In this document: one piece after another, positions 14,878-21,801 of the stretch
Position numbering within the stretch: the stretch's first letter is position 1
Layout: each line of letters starts with the position of its first letter
From: a virus
Length of the DNA: 31,465 bases
IMG/VR virus record: IMGVR_UViG_3300030430_004196
Location: 1 to 31,465 of that record
Strand: one strand, 5' to 3'
Notes under the pieces: model-generated
What the model saw: only the letters and a program-made list of their open reading frames with translations
What the model was told of the DNA's origin: nothing
The model's database searches: none
Position numbers and translations under genes: made by a program

Positions 14878-15177
14878 ATGGAACTACAAGGAAAAGTGGC
14901 TCAAATTCTCAACCAAGAGGAAATCAACACAGGCAAAATGCAAAAAATAATATTCACAACTCGTGAAAACTATCCACAAACACATGAAATTGAGTTTTGG
15001 AATAAAGCAATACATGAGTTGAGTGGTGTGAGAGAAGGACAAGAAATTACAGTTCATATTAATTTAAGGTCCAACAAATCACAGAACGGAAAATATTATT
15101 CAAAGATTGTTGGCTGGAAAGTAAACAAACATCCACAGGAGGTTGATAATATGTCACAGCTGCCATTAAGAGGCTAA
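14878..15177 (+). CDS. DUF3127 OB-fold protein (likely ssDNA-binding)
   Basis: 99 residues. It matches DUF3127: 'MELQGKVAQILNQEE' at the start, 'KIIFTTRENYPQTHEIEFW', 'GVREGQEITVHINLRS', and 'YYSKIVGWKV' at the end. DUF3127 proteins are found mostly in Bacteroidota and their phages and have an OB fold, so single-stranded DNA binding during replication is the likely role. It sits directly before the helicase gene, with a terminator in between. A separate SSB gene was not seen. Confidence 0.75.
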   Translation: MELQGKVAQILNQEEINTGKMQKIIFTTRENYPQTHEIEFWNKAIHELSGVREGQEITVHINLRSNKSQNGKYYSKIVGWKVNKHPQEVDNMSQLPLRG

Positions 15178-15184
15178 CAAAAAC

Positions 15185-15209
15185 AAAGGGGTCATTGACC
15201 CTTTTTTTT
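15185..15209 (+). terminator. Intrinsic terminator after DUF3127 gene
   Basis: GGGTC and GACCC pair around a three-base loop, flanked by AAAGG on the left and a T-run on the right. It is nine bases after the DUF3127 stop. Confidence 0.8.
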
Positions 15210-15210
15210 A

Positions 15211-15218
15211 TACCTTTA
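15211..15218 (+). promoter_or_regulatory. TACCTTTA box, putative -7 element
   Basis: Right after the 15185 terminator and five bases before the ATG of the helicase. It matches TAnnTTTG except at the last base. A TTG is present 13 bases upstream, closer than usual. Confidence 0.4.
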
Positions 15219-15222
15219 TACT

Positions 15223-16134
15223 ATGATTGCAGACAAAAACATAATACAACAAAAAATTCTTGACATAAAACATGGTCGAGTAAAGGAAGGACTAAAAATG
15301 GACATTCCTGAAATTGATGAGCATTTAAGGCTGAAACTTGATGGAACTTTAAATCTAGCGATTGGCCATGCAAATGTGGGAAAGACATCATTACTTATTT
15401 ATCTATTCACATTGTGGGCAAAAAAACATGATTTGCGGTTTGTGATATTTTCATCTGAAAACACAGCACAAAGTGTTGCAAGGAAAATTGTTGAGTTTAG
15501 ACTTGGAAAAACAATTCAAGAATCTACTGATGCAGTAATTTCCAAAGCAATGGATTGGTGTTATAATCATTTCAAAATCATTGATGCTGAAAAAATATAC
15601 ACATACAAAACTTTGCTTGATGAGGTTCAGGCCATAAAAGATGTTTGGGATTTTCATGGCATATTAATTGACCCTTATAATTCACTGTCAAAAGACTATG
15701 CATTGTATAAATCTTATGGCGGTTATGAATACAATTATTATTGTTTGACAGAGTTCAGAATGTTTGCAAAGAAAAACAATATTGCTGTGTGGGTCAATTG
15801 TCATGGTGTCACAGATGCCTTGAGAAAATCTTGGGGTGCAAATCATGAATATGCTGGACTTCCTAGAGCATTGCAACTTGCAGATGTTGAGGGTGGTGGT
15901 GCTTTTGGAAACAGAGCAGATGATGTGATTTGCATACATAGACAAACAACACACAGTCAAGATTGGATGTTCACACAAATGTATGTGCTAAAAATTAAAG
16001 AAATTGAAACAGGAGGCCGACCCACAAGTCATGATGAACCCATAAAGCTGCGAATGAAAATTAACAATGTAGGTTATGAGTTTTTGGGCCAAGACTTGTT
16101 TTTTAATAAATCAATTAAAGCATTGCAATTATAA
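15223..16134 (+). CDS. Replicative DnaB/RecA-like helicase
   Basis: 303 residues, a single ATPase core. Walker A is 'GHANVGKTS' (about 48-56), 'FSSEN' at about 76-80 gives the catalytic-type Glu79, and Walker B is 'GILIDPYNS' ending in Asp150. 'GGGAFGNRADDVICIHRQTT' and 'MYVLKIKEIETGGRPT' follow, as in the DnaB/T7 gp4 group. There is no primase domain. No phage polymerase gene was found, so this enzyme probably unwinds DNA for the host polymerase. It is the first gene after a terminator and a TACCTTTA box. Confidence 0.8.
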   Translation: MIADKNIIQQKILDIKHGRVKEGLKMDIPEIDEHLRLKLDGTLNLAIGHANVGKTSLLIYLFTLWAKKHDLRFVIFSSENTAQSVARKIVEFRLGKTIQESTDAVISKAMDWCYNHFKIIDAEKIYTYKTLLDEVQAIKDVWDFHGILIDPYNSLSKDYALYKSYGGYEYNYYCLTEFRMFAKKNNIAVWVNCHGVTDALRKSWGANHEYAGLPRALQLADVEGGGAFGNRADDVICIHRQTTHSQDWMFTQMYVLKIKEIETGGRPTSHDEPIKLRMKINNVGYEFLGQDLFFNKSIKALQL

Positions 16135-16137
16135 CAA

Positions 16138-16275
16138 ATGGAAAAAGAATGGGAATTTACAATCGGTTTTTACTTTGGTTTGGTGTTTGGATTCAGACAT
16201 TACAATCAAAAGAACTGCACAGACTATGTGCTGTATTTTCCTTTTATTGATTTTTGTTTAACTGTATATGATTAA
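16138..16275 (+). CDS. Small conserved phage protein (45 aa)
   Basis: MEKEWEFTIGFYFGLVFGFR followed by 'HYNQKNCTDYVLYFPFIDFC' and 'LTVYD'. I recognise the pattern (E-F-T-I-G-F-Y, later VLYxPFIDxxLT) from Bacteroidota phages and prophages, usually near replication genes. It is aromatic-rich but not a clear membrane helix. The end overlaps the next gene by eight bases in another frame. Function unknown. Confidence 0.7.
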   Translation: MEKEWEFTIGFYFGLVFGFRHYNQKNCTDYVLYFPFIDFCLTVYD

Positions 16276-16819
16276 AAGATTGAATGATTGGTTGAGAAAG
16301 GTTGCGGAAAGACATAATGAATGGGTGAGCATTGCAAAGAGTTTTAATTTAAAAGATTATAGCGAGGACATTATCCAAGAATTATATTTGAGATTGTGGA
16401 AATATGCAAACGAAAAAAAAGTGATAAAAAATGGAGTGGTCAGTCGTGGCTATATGTATTTTTGCATCAGGTCACTAGCTTATCAATACCACAATACAAA
16501 AAACAAAGTGCAGAAAACATCAATTGACAATACTGATTATCATTTGCAGATTCCTGACAAAAGCAATTTGGATGAGCAAGAGGCCTTTCATAAAATATGC
16601 ACAATGATTGACAACCATATTGAGGGATGGCATTGGTATGACAGAAAACTTTTTCAGATGTATAGAGATACAAACAAAAGCATTAGAGGCATTGCAACAC
16701 AGAGCCATATTAGCTGGGTCAGTATTTTCAACACATTGAAATTTTTAAAAAAAGAAATCAAAGAGGAGTTCCAGGAGGATTGGGAGGACTACAAAAATAA
16801 AGATTATAACAGATTATGA
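16268..16819 (+). CDS. Sigma-70-like RNA polymerase factor
   Basis: 183 residues. Region 2-like 'DYSEDIIQELYLRLWKYANE' (about 30-49) and 'GYMYFCIRSLAYQYHN' are typical of sigma-70 family region 2. Residues about 137-165 form a region 4-like helix-turn-helix ('KSIRGIATQSHISWVSIFNT'), with 'WHWYDRKLFQMYR' just before. The C-terminal 'EDWEDYKNKDY' is a feature I recall from sigma-like proteins in Bacteroidota phages. It should redirect host RNA polymerase to phage promoters. It overlaps the next gene start by ATGA. Confidence 0.7.
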   Translation: MIKRLNDWLRKVAERHNEWVSIAKSFNLKDYSEDIIQELYLRLWKYANEKKVIKNGVVSRGYMYFCIRSLAYQYHNTKNKVQKTSIDNTDYHLQIPDKSNLDEQEAFHKICTMIDNHIEGWHWYDRKLFQMYRDTNKSIRGIATQSHISWVSIFNTLKFLKKEIKEEFQEDWEDYKNKDYNRL

Positions 16820-17208
16820 CAAAAGATTACGACAACTATAAAAAGAATCACAACAAAGCTAGTGAAGGCTTTGGGGATAGTGTTAAAAAATTCACAGATG
16901 CAACAGGCATTTCAAAACTTGTTGACAAAACATTTGATGCATTGGGCAAAGACTGTGGATGTAAAAAAAGGCAAGAGCTTTGGAACAAAAAATTTAGCTA
17001 CAAAAAGCCAAAATGTTTCACAAAAGATGAATACAAACTTGTCCAAGCTGCTGTTGAAACAAAAAAAAGTACATTTACAGGGGATGAAATAAAAATTTAT
17101 TCAGAAATATTTGAAAGGATATTTGAAAAAAAAGTACATTGTCAACCTTGCTCATTTCCAAAGGAAGTGTGGTCACAATTAAAAAACGTTTACGAACTTT
17201 ATAATTAA
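16816..17208 (+). CDS. Uncharacterised Cys-containing phage protein
   Basis: 130 residues. 'GFGDSVKKFTDATGISKLVD' and 'DCGCKKRQELWNKKFSYKKP' then 'EIFERIFEKKVHCQPCSFP' give a CxC pair and a CxxC pair that could bind a metal ion. I know the pattern as a common companion of sigma-like genes in Bacteroidota phages. Starts with an ATGA overlap after the sigma-like gene, so the two may act together. No function is established. Confidence 0.6.
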   Translation: MTKDYDNYKKNHNKASEGFGDSVKKFTDATGISKLVDKTFDALGKDCGCKKRQELWNKKFSYKKPKCFTKDEYKLVQAAVETKKSTFTGDEIKIYSEIFERIFEKKVHCQPCSFPKEVWSQLKNVYELYN

Positions 17209-17212
17209 AAGC

Positions 17213-17524
17213 ATGATACAAAACAAAAAAATACAAAACTTAAAGGAACTTGAATATTATACAAACTCAAATTTAGTTGGTGAGTTGATACTTCAATTGC
17301 AAAAAAAAGAACCTACAAATCAGACATACAGAGATATGACACACACTTATGCACAGGTTTGTTTATTTGTGAATGAACTTATTACAAATCAAAGATTCTA
17401 TGAGCAATCAATGGAGGAGTATAGAGGTGACAAAAATAGGGCAATAGTCAGAGCGAGAAAGGCAGAGGATAAACTTCAACTGCTAGAGGCCCAAGTTGAA
17501 AAATATAAAAAGGTTTATGGATGA
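17213..17524 (+). CDS. Coiled-coil phage protein
   Basis: 103 residues. A helical N-terminal half ('LKELEYYTNSNLVGELILQL', 'TYAQVCLFVNELITNQRFYE') leads to a heptad-rich C-terminus ('RKAEDKLQLLEAQVEKYKKV'). The gene ends overlapping the nuclease start at 17521. It probably binds a partner; function unknown. Confidence 0.55.
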   Translation: MIQNKKIQNLKELEYYTNSNLVGELILQLQKKEPTNQTYRDMTHTYAQVCLFVNELITNQRFYEQSMEEYRGDKNRAIVRARKAEDKLQLLEAQVEKYKKVYG

Positions 17525-18291
17525 TGACACTATTGAATGGTGAGCAGTTTCAGGAGAAAGAACTTCTTGAAAAAATGCGAGATGACACATTTTATTACGG
17601 ACATCTTGGAAAAAATGCTTTGAGCAAGTCAGCTTTTTCAGACCTTTTAAAATCGCCAAGAACTTACAGAAACAAAATTTTTAAAGAAACAAAACCATCC
17701 ACTGACCTGGAAATCGGAAAACTATTGCATTGGGCCATCCTTGAACCTGATAAATTTCAAGCAATTCATGTTGTGGATGCAACAACAAAAAACACAAACA
17801 AATACAAAGAGGCTGTTCAAAAATATGGTGAGGTTTATTTGAAACAGCAAGTGAAACAAGTTGAAAGACTTGCAGATTCGTTATTATCAAACGAGGCCAT
17901 TATTCAAGAATTAAACAAATCAGACTTTGAAATTCCTGCTTGTTCTATGATTGAAGGGTTGCCATTTCGTGCAAAAGCGGATATTGTTAAAAAAGACAAA
18001 AGTTTAATACTTGATTTGAAAACTACAAAAACAGACCTTGAACATTTTCACTTTGATGCACACAAGTACAAATATCATTTACAAGCATACTTGTACAAAA
18101 GGATGTTTAAAAAAGATGACTTTAAATTTATTGTAATAAACAAAGTAAGCACAGACACAGCAATATTTGAAACATCTGATGAGTTTATTGAGAAAGGTGA
18201 AAAAGAATTTTACAAAGCTGTAAAGACATTCAAGTATTGGCAAAAGAGAGATTGGGAACTTGATTCATATATATTTAGAGGCACACTGTGA
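17521..18291 (+). CDS. PD-(D/E)XK exonuclease (RecE-like, DUF3799)
   Basis: 256 residues; ATG 17524 is an alternative start three bases in. The nuclease core is visible: 'LSKSAFSDLLKSPRTYR', His70 in 'GKLLHWAILEP', Asp154 in 'FRAKADIV', and Asp165-Leu-Lys167 in 'LILDLKTT', followed by 'KYKYHLQAYLY'. This matches the RecE-like/Cas4-like PD-(D/E)XK fold. In phages it degrades one strand to start single-strand annealing recombination, usually with an SSB or annealing protein. No annealase was recognised here; the DUF3127 protein might serve. Confidence 0.75.
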   Translation: MMTLLNGEQFQEKELLEKMRDDTFYYGHLGKNALSKSAFSDLLKSPRTYRNKIFKETKPSTDLEIGKLLHWAILEPDKFQAIHVVDATTKNTNKYKEAVQKYGEVYLKQQVKQVERLADSLLSNEAIIQELNKSDFEIPACSMIEGLPFRAKADIVKKDKSLILDLKTTKTDLEHFHFDAHKYKYHLQAYLYKRMFKKDDFKFIVINKVSTDTAIFETSDEFIEKGEKEFYKAVKTFKYWQKRDWELDSYIFRGTL

Positions 18292-18779
18292 TGGGAATGA
18301 CAAAGAGGTTGATTGATGGGAAGTGGGTTTTTTTTGATGGAGTGAAACAAATATCTGCTGCTCAATACTATAACATTACAAAAGAAACATCACTTATTAA
18401 AAACAGAAATCTTGTCAAACAAGTTCTTGACTTTACAGGATTGCAAAACAAAAAAATACATCCTAGTGACATTGACTTTGTGCTTGAGTTTGATGATGAG
18501 GTTTTAATTCTTGGTGAGGTCAAACACAAATACAATAAGATTCCAACAGGCCAAAGGCTTATATTGGAAAGAATCATTGACAAATGGGGTCATGGTGGTA
18601 TTGCTATCAAAGTGGAACATAATTTTGAAAATGAAAACCAAAACATCCCTTTGCATTTGTGTTTTGTGACTTCCAGGTATTACAGCGGACATTGGAAATA
18701 TTTTAAAAAGCCACCAAACATTGTGGACTATTTGAATGAAATCGGTAAACATTTCAACTGTGAAAAGTGCAAATTCTAG
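18291..18779 (+). CDS. Second PD-(D/E)XK nuclease-like protein
   Basis: 162 residues from ATG 18291; GTG 18288 and ATG 18297 are alternatives. The motif is Asp62 ('IDFVLEF'), Glu76-Val-Lys78 ('LILGEVKHK'), followed by 'TGQRLILERIID', the Gly-Gln helix that follows the core in VRR-NUC and Holliday-type nucleases. A resolvase-like role during recombination or packaging is likely. It follows the exonuclease with a four-base overlap, so the two nucleases are probably co-translated. Confidence 0.6.
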   Translation: MGMTKRLIDGKWVFFDGVKQISAAQYYNITKETSLIKNRNLVKQVLDFTGLQNKKIHPSDIDFVLEFDDEVLILGEVKHKYNKIPTGQRLILERIIDKWGHGGIAIKVEHNFENENQNIPLHLCFVTSRYYSGHWKYFKKPPNIVDYLNEIGKHFNCEKCKF

Positions 18780-19008
18780 GAATAAACTTTCATATCATGA
18801 AATATATTTACTAGCTTTGATTGATATTGTCAAAGGGGTAACACTCAATGAGATAGAAAAAATATTAAAACAATATGAACAACAAGAGGACTATTTAACC
18901 TGTGCAGCAATACACAAAGCACTCAAACAAGCAGAAAAACACACAATTAAAGAACTAAAAGACATATTAGATGACCAATATAAAACACATCGAGGAGCTG
19001 GTGAATAA
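18736..19008 (+). CDS. Uncharacterised helical protein
   Basis: 90 residues, starting inside the previous gene in another frame (44-base overlap). 'SYHEIYLLALIDIVKGVTLN' and 'EDYLTCAAIHKALKQAEKHT' are helical and charged. It ends inside the DnaA-like gene. I do not recognise a family; position suggests replication control. Confidence 0.5.
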   Translation: MKSVNISTVKSANSRNKLSYHEIYLLALIDIVKGVTLNEIEKILKQYEQQEDYLTCAAIHKALKQAEKHTIKELKDILDDQYKTHRGAGE

Positions 19009-19411
19009 CTATTTCCAGCTAGACATTACAAGAAAAACAAGACAAAGAAAATACATTGAAGCAAGATTCATATATTTCAAACTAGCAAAAAAGTTTACAA
19101 AAATGAGCTTGGCACAGATTGCAAAAACAACAAAACACAATCATGCCACTGTGCTACATGGAATAAAAACACTAGAGAATCTAATGGAAAATGACAAAAG
19201 GTTAAAATTCAATTACAAGTTACTTGAAAACAAATCTGCTGACTTTGACCAAAGAGAAATAAACTTGAATGAATTTACAGAGGGCCTGGTCCAAAAATAT
19301 ATGACACTCAAACAGCTCAACAAAGAATTGACAGAACAAGTCAACAAACTCACAGAGGAAAACAAAAATTTAAAATTCTATAAAAACAGAAATCCAAAAA
19401 TCTATAACTAA
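18971..19411 (+). CDS. DnaA domain IV-like DNA-binding protein with coiled coil
   Basis: 146 residues. Residues 15-70 resemble DnaA domain IV: 'LDITRKTRQRKYIEARFIYF', 'KLAKKFTKMSLAQIAKTTK' and the signature helix 'HNHATVLHGIKTLEN' (HATVLH at 58-63, compare DHATVLH in DnaA). The ATPase domain of DnaA is missing. Residues about 100-135 are a coiled coil ('LTEQVNKLTEENKNLKF'), perhaps for dimerisation. It could mark the phage origin, mimic a DnaA-box binder or repress host DnaA. The gene overlaps the previous one by 38 bases. Confidence 0.7.
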   Translation: MTNIKHIEELVNNYFQLDITRKTRQRKYIEARFIYFKLAKKFTKMSLAQIAKTTKHNHATVLHGIKTLENLMENDKRLKFNYKLLENKSADFDQREINLNEFTEGLVQKYMTLKQLNKELTEQVNKLTEENKNLKFYKNRNPKIYN

Positions 19412-19422
19412 AATTAACTAAA

Positions 19423-19629
19423 ATGAAAACACAAGAAAACAACAAAATTATTTACCCATCACAAAAACTAAAAAAAGGTGTTTATCGAACATCAAAAAAT
19501 TGGTTTATTATGTATTCAAATTCAAAAAATAAAGGTTGGCATATTACCAAAAAATTCAAAACAAAAAAAGATGCATTGCAGTTTATTACAGGTTTGTGTG
19601 AAAGAGGTGAGCCAAATATTAATTTTTGA
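19423..19629 (+). CDS. Small AP2-like DNA-binding protein
   Basis: 68 residues. 'KGVYRTSKNWFIMYSNSKNK' and 'GWHITKKFKTKKDALQFITG' have the strand-strand-helix layout of AP2-like domains (GVY, W, then KF-TK-DA). Such domains also occur at the N-terminus of phage integrases and homing endonucleases. Alone it may be a DNA-binding regulator. It follows the DnaA-like gene and precedes the terminase promoter. Confidence 0.5.
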   Translation: MKTQENNKIIYPSQKLKKGVYRTSKNWFIMYSNSKNKGWHITKKFKTKKDALQFITGLCERGEPNINF

Positions 19630-19664
19630 AAAATCTAATTAACAAAAATGACTTTTTTTTATTA

Positions 19665-19672
19665 TATCTTTG
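19665..19672 (+). promoter_or_regulatory. TATCTTTG box, putative -7 element of terminase unit
   Basis: Exact match to flavobacterial TAnnTTTG, 21 bases before the ATG of the small terminase gene, following a T-rich stretch. No TTG was found at the usual -33 spacing. Confidence 0.5.
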
Positions 19673-19693
19673 ATTAATCAAATTTTTTCAAAA

Positions 19694-19927
19694 ATGGCAA
19701 GAGGTGGAAAAAGATTGGGAGCTGGTAGAAAATCAAAAGTTGATGAGGTTGAACTTATTGAAAAACTCACACCACTAGAACCAGCTGCACTCGAAGCATT
19801 GGCAAATGGAGTTAAGAAAGGTGATTTCAAATTCGTGCAACTATACTTTAATTATTACCTTGGCAAACCTATGGAAAATAAAAACATAAATGTCAATGAG
19901 GATGTTCCACTTTTCATTACAGATTGA
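19694..19927 (+). CDS. terS: Terminase small subunit-like protein
   Basis: 77 residues from ATG 19694 (an upstream TTG at 19670 lies on the promoter-like box and was not chosen). 'MARGGKRLGAGRKSKVDEVE' is the Gly-Arg-rich N-terminus common in small terminase subunits and phage DNA-packaging proteins. The rest has 'LTPLEPAALEALANGVKKGD' and 'FKFVQLYFNYYLGKP', short for TerS but typical for this group. It should recognise phage DNA and guide the large subunit, whose gene overlaps this stop. Confidence 0.65.
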   Translation: MARGGKRLGAGRKSKVDEVELIEKLTPLEPAALEALANGVKKGDFKFVQLYFNYYLGKPMENKNINVNEDVPLFITD

Positions 19928-21093
19928 TTGAACCAAAAAACACAACAGCACTCAAAAAATTACAGGCACTTAAATCTAGGGTCAAAATAATTCGTGGCGG
20001 TTCATCTGCTGGGAAAACAGTTGGCATTCTTTGTTTGCTTATTAATGAGGCCATAGAAAACAGTGGCAAAGTTATTTCAGTTGTCACAGCCACAGTTCCA
20101 GCTTTGAGGAGGGGTTGCCTTCAAGATTTCTTGCAAATCATGAAATCACTAAACAGATTTGATGAAAACAAATTTAACAGAACACTTTTAAAGTACACTT
20201 TTTCAAATGGCAGTTATATTGAATTTTTTAGCACTGATGACAGTTCAAAATTAAGAGGTGCGAGAAGGACCACATTGTTTTGCAATGAGGCCAACACAAT
20301 AACATTCTCTGCATATCAAGAACTAGCAATCAGGACCACAGAAAGCATTTGGCTTGATTACAACCCTGTCACAAGGTTTTGGGTTGACAAAGAATTGATT
20401 GGCCAAGATGATACAGATTTTATCACATTGACTTATAAAGACAACAACAAGTTGAGTGAAAACATTGTCAAAGAACTTGAGAAAGCAAGGGAAAAAGCAA
20501 AGACATCAACATATTGGTCCAATTGGGTTAGAGTTTACCTGGATGGGATGACAGGCAGTCTTGAAGGAGCAGTCATTCCCAATTGGAAAGAGATTGACAC
20601 AATACCAAATGAAACTAGGTTGCTAGGTTATGGCATGGACTTTGGATATTCTATTGACCCAACAACACTAATTGCATTGTATAAGTGGAATAATGCTTTT
20701 ATATTTGATGAGGTTTTATATAAAACAAATATGCTTAATAGAGATATAAGTATTTTCTTAACACAAAACAATATTACACAAAACATTATTGCAGATTCAG
20801 CAGAACCGAAATCAATCAGCGAGTTGCAAAGATATGGCCACAGTGTTTTTGGAGTTACAAAAGGCAGGGATTCAGTTGTTTATGGATTGAACCTAATAAA
20901 CCAAAATGAAATATACATCACATCTAGGAGCTTGAATTTAAAAAGAGAGCTGCAAGGCTATGTGTGGGCAAGAGATAAAGAAGGCAATCAGATACAAAAA
21001 CCAAGTGGTGAGCATCCTGACTGCATAGATGCAATGAGGTATGTGTTTACAGACACACAACAAACAAACAGAGGTGAATATCACATTTGGTAA
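19924..21093 (+). CDS. terL: Terminase large subunit (PBSX/Terminase_3 type)
   Basis: 389 residues, starting at TTG 19924 inside the previous stop. The ATPase domain has Walker A 'GGSSAGKT' (25-32) and a Walker B with catalytic acid in 'TTLFCNEAN' (about 116-124). Later 'SIWLDYNPVTRFWVD' and 'LTYKDNNKL' are common in this family. The nuclease domain has 'GMDFGYSIDPTT' at about residue 240, 'IIADSAEPKSI', and 'DCIDAMRYVF' near the end, all acidic sites of an RNase H-like nuclease. It pumps DNA into heads and cuts it. The closely related length and motifs give high confidence. Confidence 0.9.
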   Translation: MIEPKNTTALKKLQALKSRVKIIRGGSSAGKTVGILCLLINEAIENSGKVISVVTATVPALRRGCLQDFLQIMKSLNRFDENKFNRTLLKYTFSNGSYIEFFSTDDSSKLRGARRTTLFCNEANTITFSAYQELAIRTTESIWLDYNPVTRFWVDKELIGQDDTDFITLTYKDNNKLSENIVKELEKAREKAKTSTYWSNWVRVYLDGMTGSLEGAVIPNWKEIDTIPNETRLLGYGMDFGYSIDPTTLIALYKWNNAFIFDEVLYKTNMLNRDISIFLTQNNITQNIIADSAEPKSISELQRYGHSVFGVTKGRDSVVYGLNLINQNEIYITSRSLNLKRELQGYVWARDKEGNQIQKPSGEHPDCIDAMRYVFTDTQQTNRGEYHIW

Positions 21094-21111
21094 AAAAAAA
21101 CACAAAAAAGT

Positions 21112-21141
21112 TTGGTATTTAATAAAATGTTTATATCTTTA
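21112..21141 (+). promoter_or_regulatory. Flavobacterial-type promoter for 21163 gene
   Basis: TTG at 21112-21114 and TATCTTTA at 21134-21141, spaced 19 bases, close to the flavobacterial -33/-7 layout (TTG, TAnnTTTG). It lies after the terL stop and 21 bases before the next start. Confidence 0.6.
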
Positions 21142-21162
21142 CAAAGTAAAACAAAAACAATC

Positions 21163-21303
21163 ATGGAACAAAATCAAATAGAAATATACTTCAGAACATC
21201 AAAAGCAAAAGAAATGAAAAAGCAAGAACTTGAAATTTTAGCAAACAACTTGTTCACTGCTTTAAAACAAACAAGAGCTTTGATTGAAGTGAAATCATTT
21301 TAA
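21163..21303 (+). CDS. Small helical protein (46 aa)
   Basis: Frame is open upstream, but ATG 21163 is chosen because the promoter lies just before it. 'MEQNQIEIYFRTSKAKEMKK' then a helix 'LEILANNLFTALKQTRALIE'. It sits alone between its own promoter and a terminator, so is likely separately expressed, perhaps early. No family recognised. Confidence 0.55.
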   Translation: MEQNQIEIYFRTSKAKEMKKQELEILANNLFTALKQTRALIEVKSF

Positions 21304-21313
21304 AACACCTAAC

Positions 21314-21338
21314 AAGCACCTTTATGGTGCTTTTTTTA
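21314..21338 (+). terminator. Intrinsic terminator after 21163 gene
   Basis: AAGCACC pairs with GGTGCTT around a five-base loop, then five or more T. Ten bases after the stop. Confidence 0.9.
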
Positions 21339-21356
21339 TTAATCAAACATTTATTT

Positions 21357-21515
21357 ATGAGAACAAATTATTTAGACACAATTAAACTTGCAATAGTTTT
21401 TGGAGCATCTGTGATTGCTTGGATTTATTTCTTGGCATATAATCACATATATTTGCGAAAACTTTTAAGTACAATAATTGAAATATACAGAGATGATGTT
21501 GGCTTGTTGGTATGA
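21357..21515 (+). CDS. Small membrane protein (52 aa)
   Basis: From ATG 21357. One membrane segment near 10-28 ('KLAIVFGASVIAWIYFLAY') and a polar C-terminus. Follows the 21314 terminator, and overlaps the next ORF by 23 bases in another frame. Function unknown; could alter the host membrane. Confidence 0.5.
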   Translation: MRTNYLDTIKLAIVFGASVIAWIYFLAYNHIYLRKLLSTIIEIYRDDVGLLV

Positions 21516-21711
21516 GAAAATCTATGTGGTCCAAAAACCTGTTGCTAGAGGCTACAAAAAGAAAGGCCATGATGTGACTTTATACATAGATTATAAAGGT
21601 GAAAACAAAATACAAGGCTCAAAGAGTTACAAACAAAATTCACAGGAGCTTGAAAATGCAATAAAAAATGCATACATTTATGCATACAAACGCCTTATCT
21701 TGAGGCGATAG
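21493..21711 (+). CDS. Uncharacterised basic protein (72 aa)
   Basis: ATG 21493 chosen; a TTG at 21478 would add five residues. 'CWYEKIYVVQKPVARGYKKK' then 'GHDVTLYIDYKGENKIQGSK', and a helical end 'NAIKNAYIYAYKRLILRR'. A terminator-like hairpin covers the last codons, and a second lies 30 bases on. Function unknown; the gene is the last before the tail operon. Confidence 0.5.
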   Translation: MMLACWYEKIYVVQKPVARGYKKKGHDVTLYIDYKGENKIQGSKSYKQNSQELENAIKNAYIYAYKRLILRR

Positions 21712-21718
21712 TTTTTTT
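21691..21718 (+). terminator. Terminator overlapping the 3' end of the 21493 gene
   Basis: CGCCT and AGGCG pair around a seven-base loop, followed by a short spacer and seven T. The stem is formed by the last codons and the stop. It is the first of two terminators in tandem. Confidence 0.65.
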
Positions 21719-21739
21719 CATTTGTTTTTGAATATTTAG

Positions 21740-21765
21740 AAAGGGGGTATTTTATCCCCTTTTTG
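21740..21765 (+). terminator. Second terminator before tail operon
   Basis: AAAGGGG and CCCCTTT pair, extended by GTA/TAT with one G-U, around a three-base loop, then more T. Insulates the tail operon from upstream transcription. Confidence 0.85.
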
Positions 21766-21790
21766 TTTTATACAAAATTTCAATAATCAG

Positions 21791-21801
21791 GTTGTATTAT
21801 T
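21791..21801 (+). promoter_or_regulatory. GGTTGTATTAT element before chaperone gene
   Basis: Runs into the ATG at 21802 as GGTTGTATTATTATG and matches the element before 4190 at 13 of 15 positions. It is the only recognisable signal between the tandem terminators and the tail operon. Confidence 0.35.

Noticed and set aside
19423-19629. Phage integrase fragment (AP2-like N-terminal domain)
   Set aside because: No tyrosine recombinase catalytic residues (R-H-R-Y) occur here or elsewhere in the window, and no attachment site or repressor was seen, so lysogeny is not supported.
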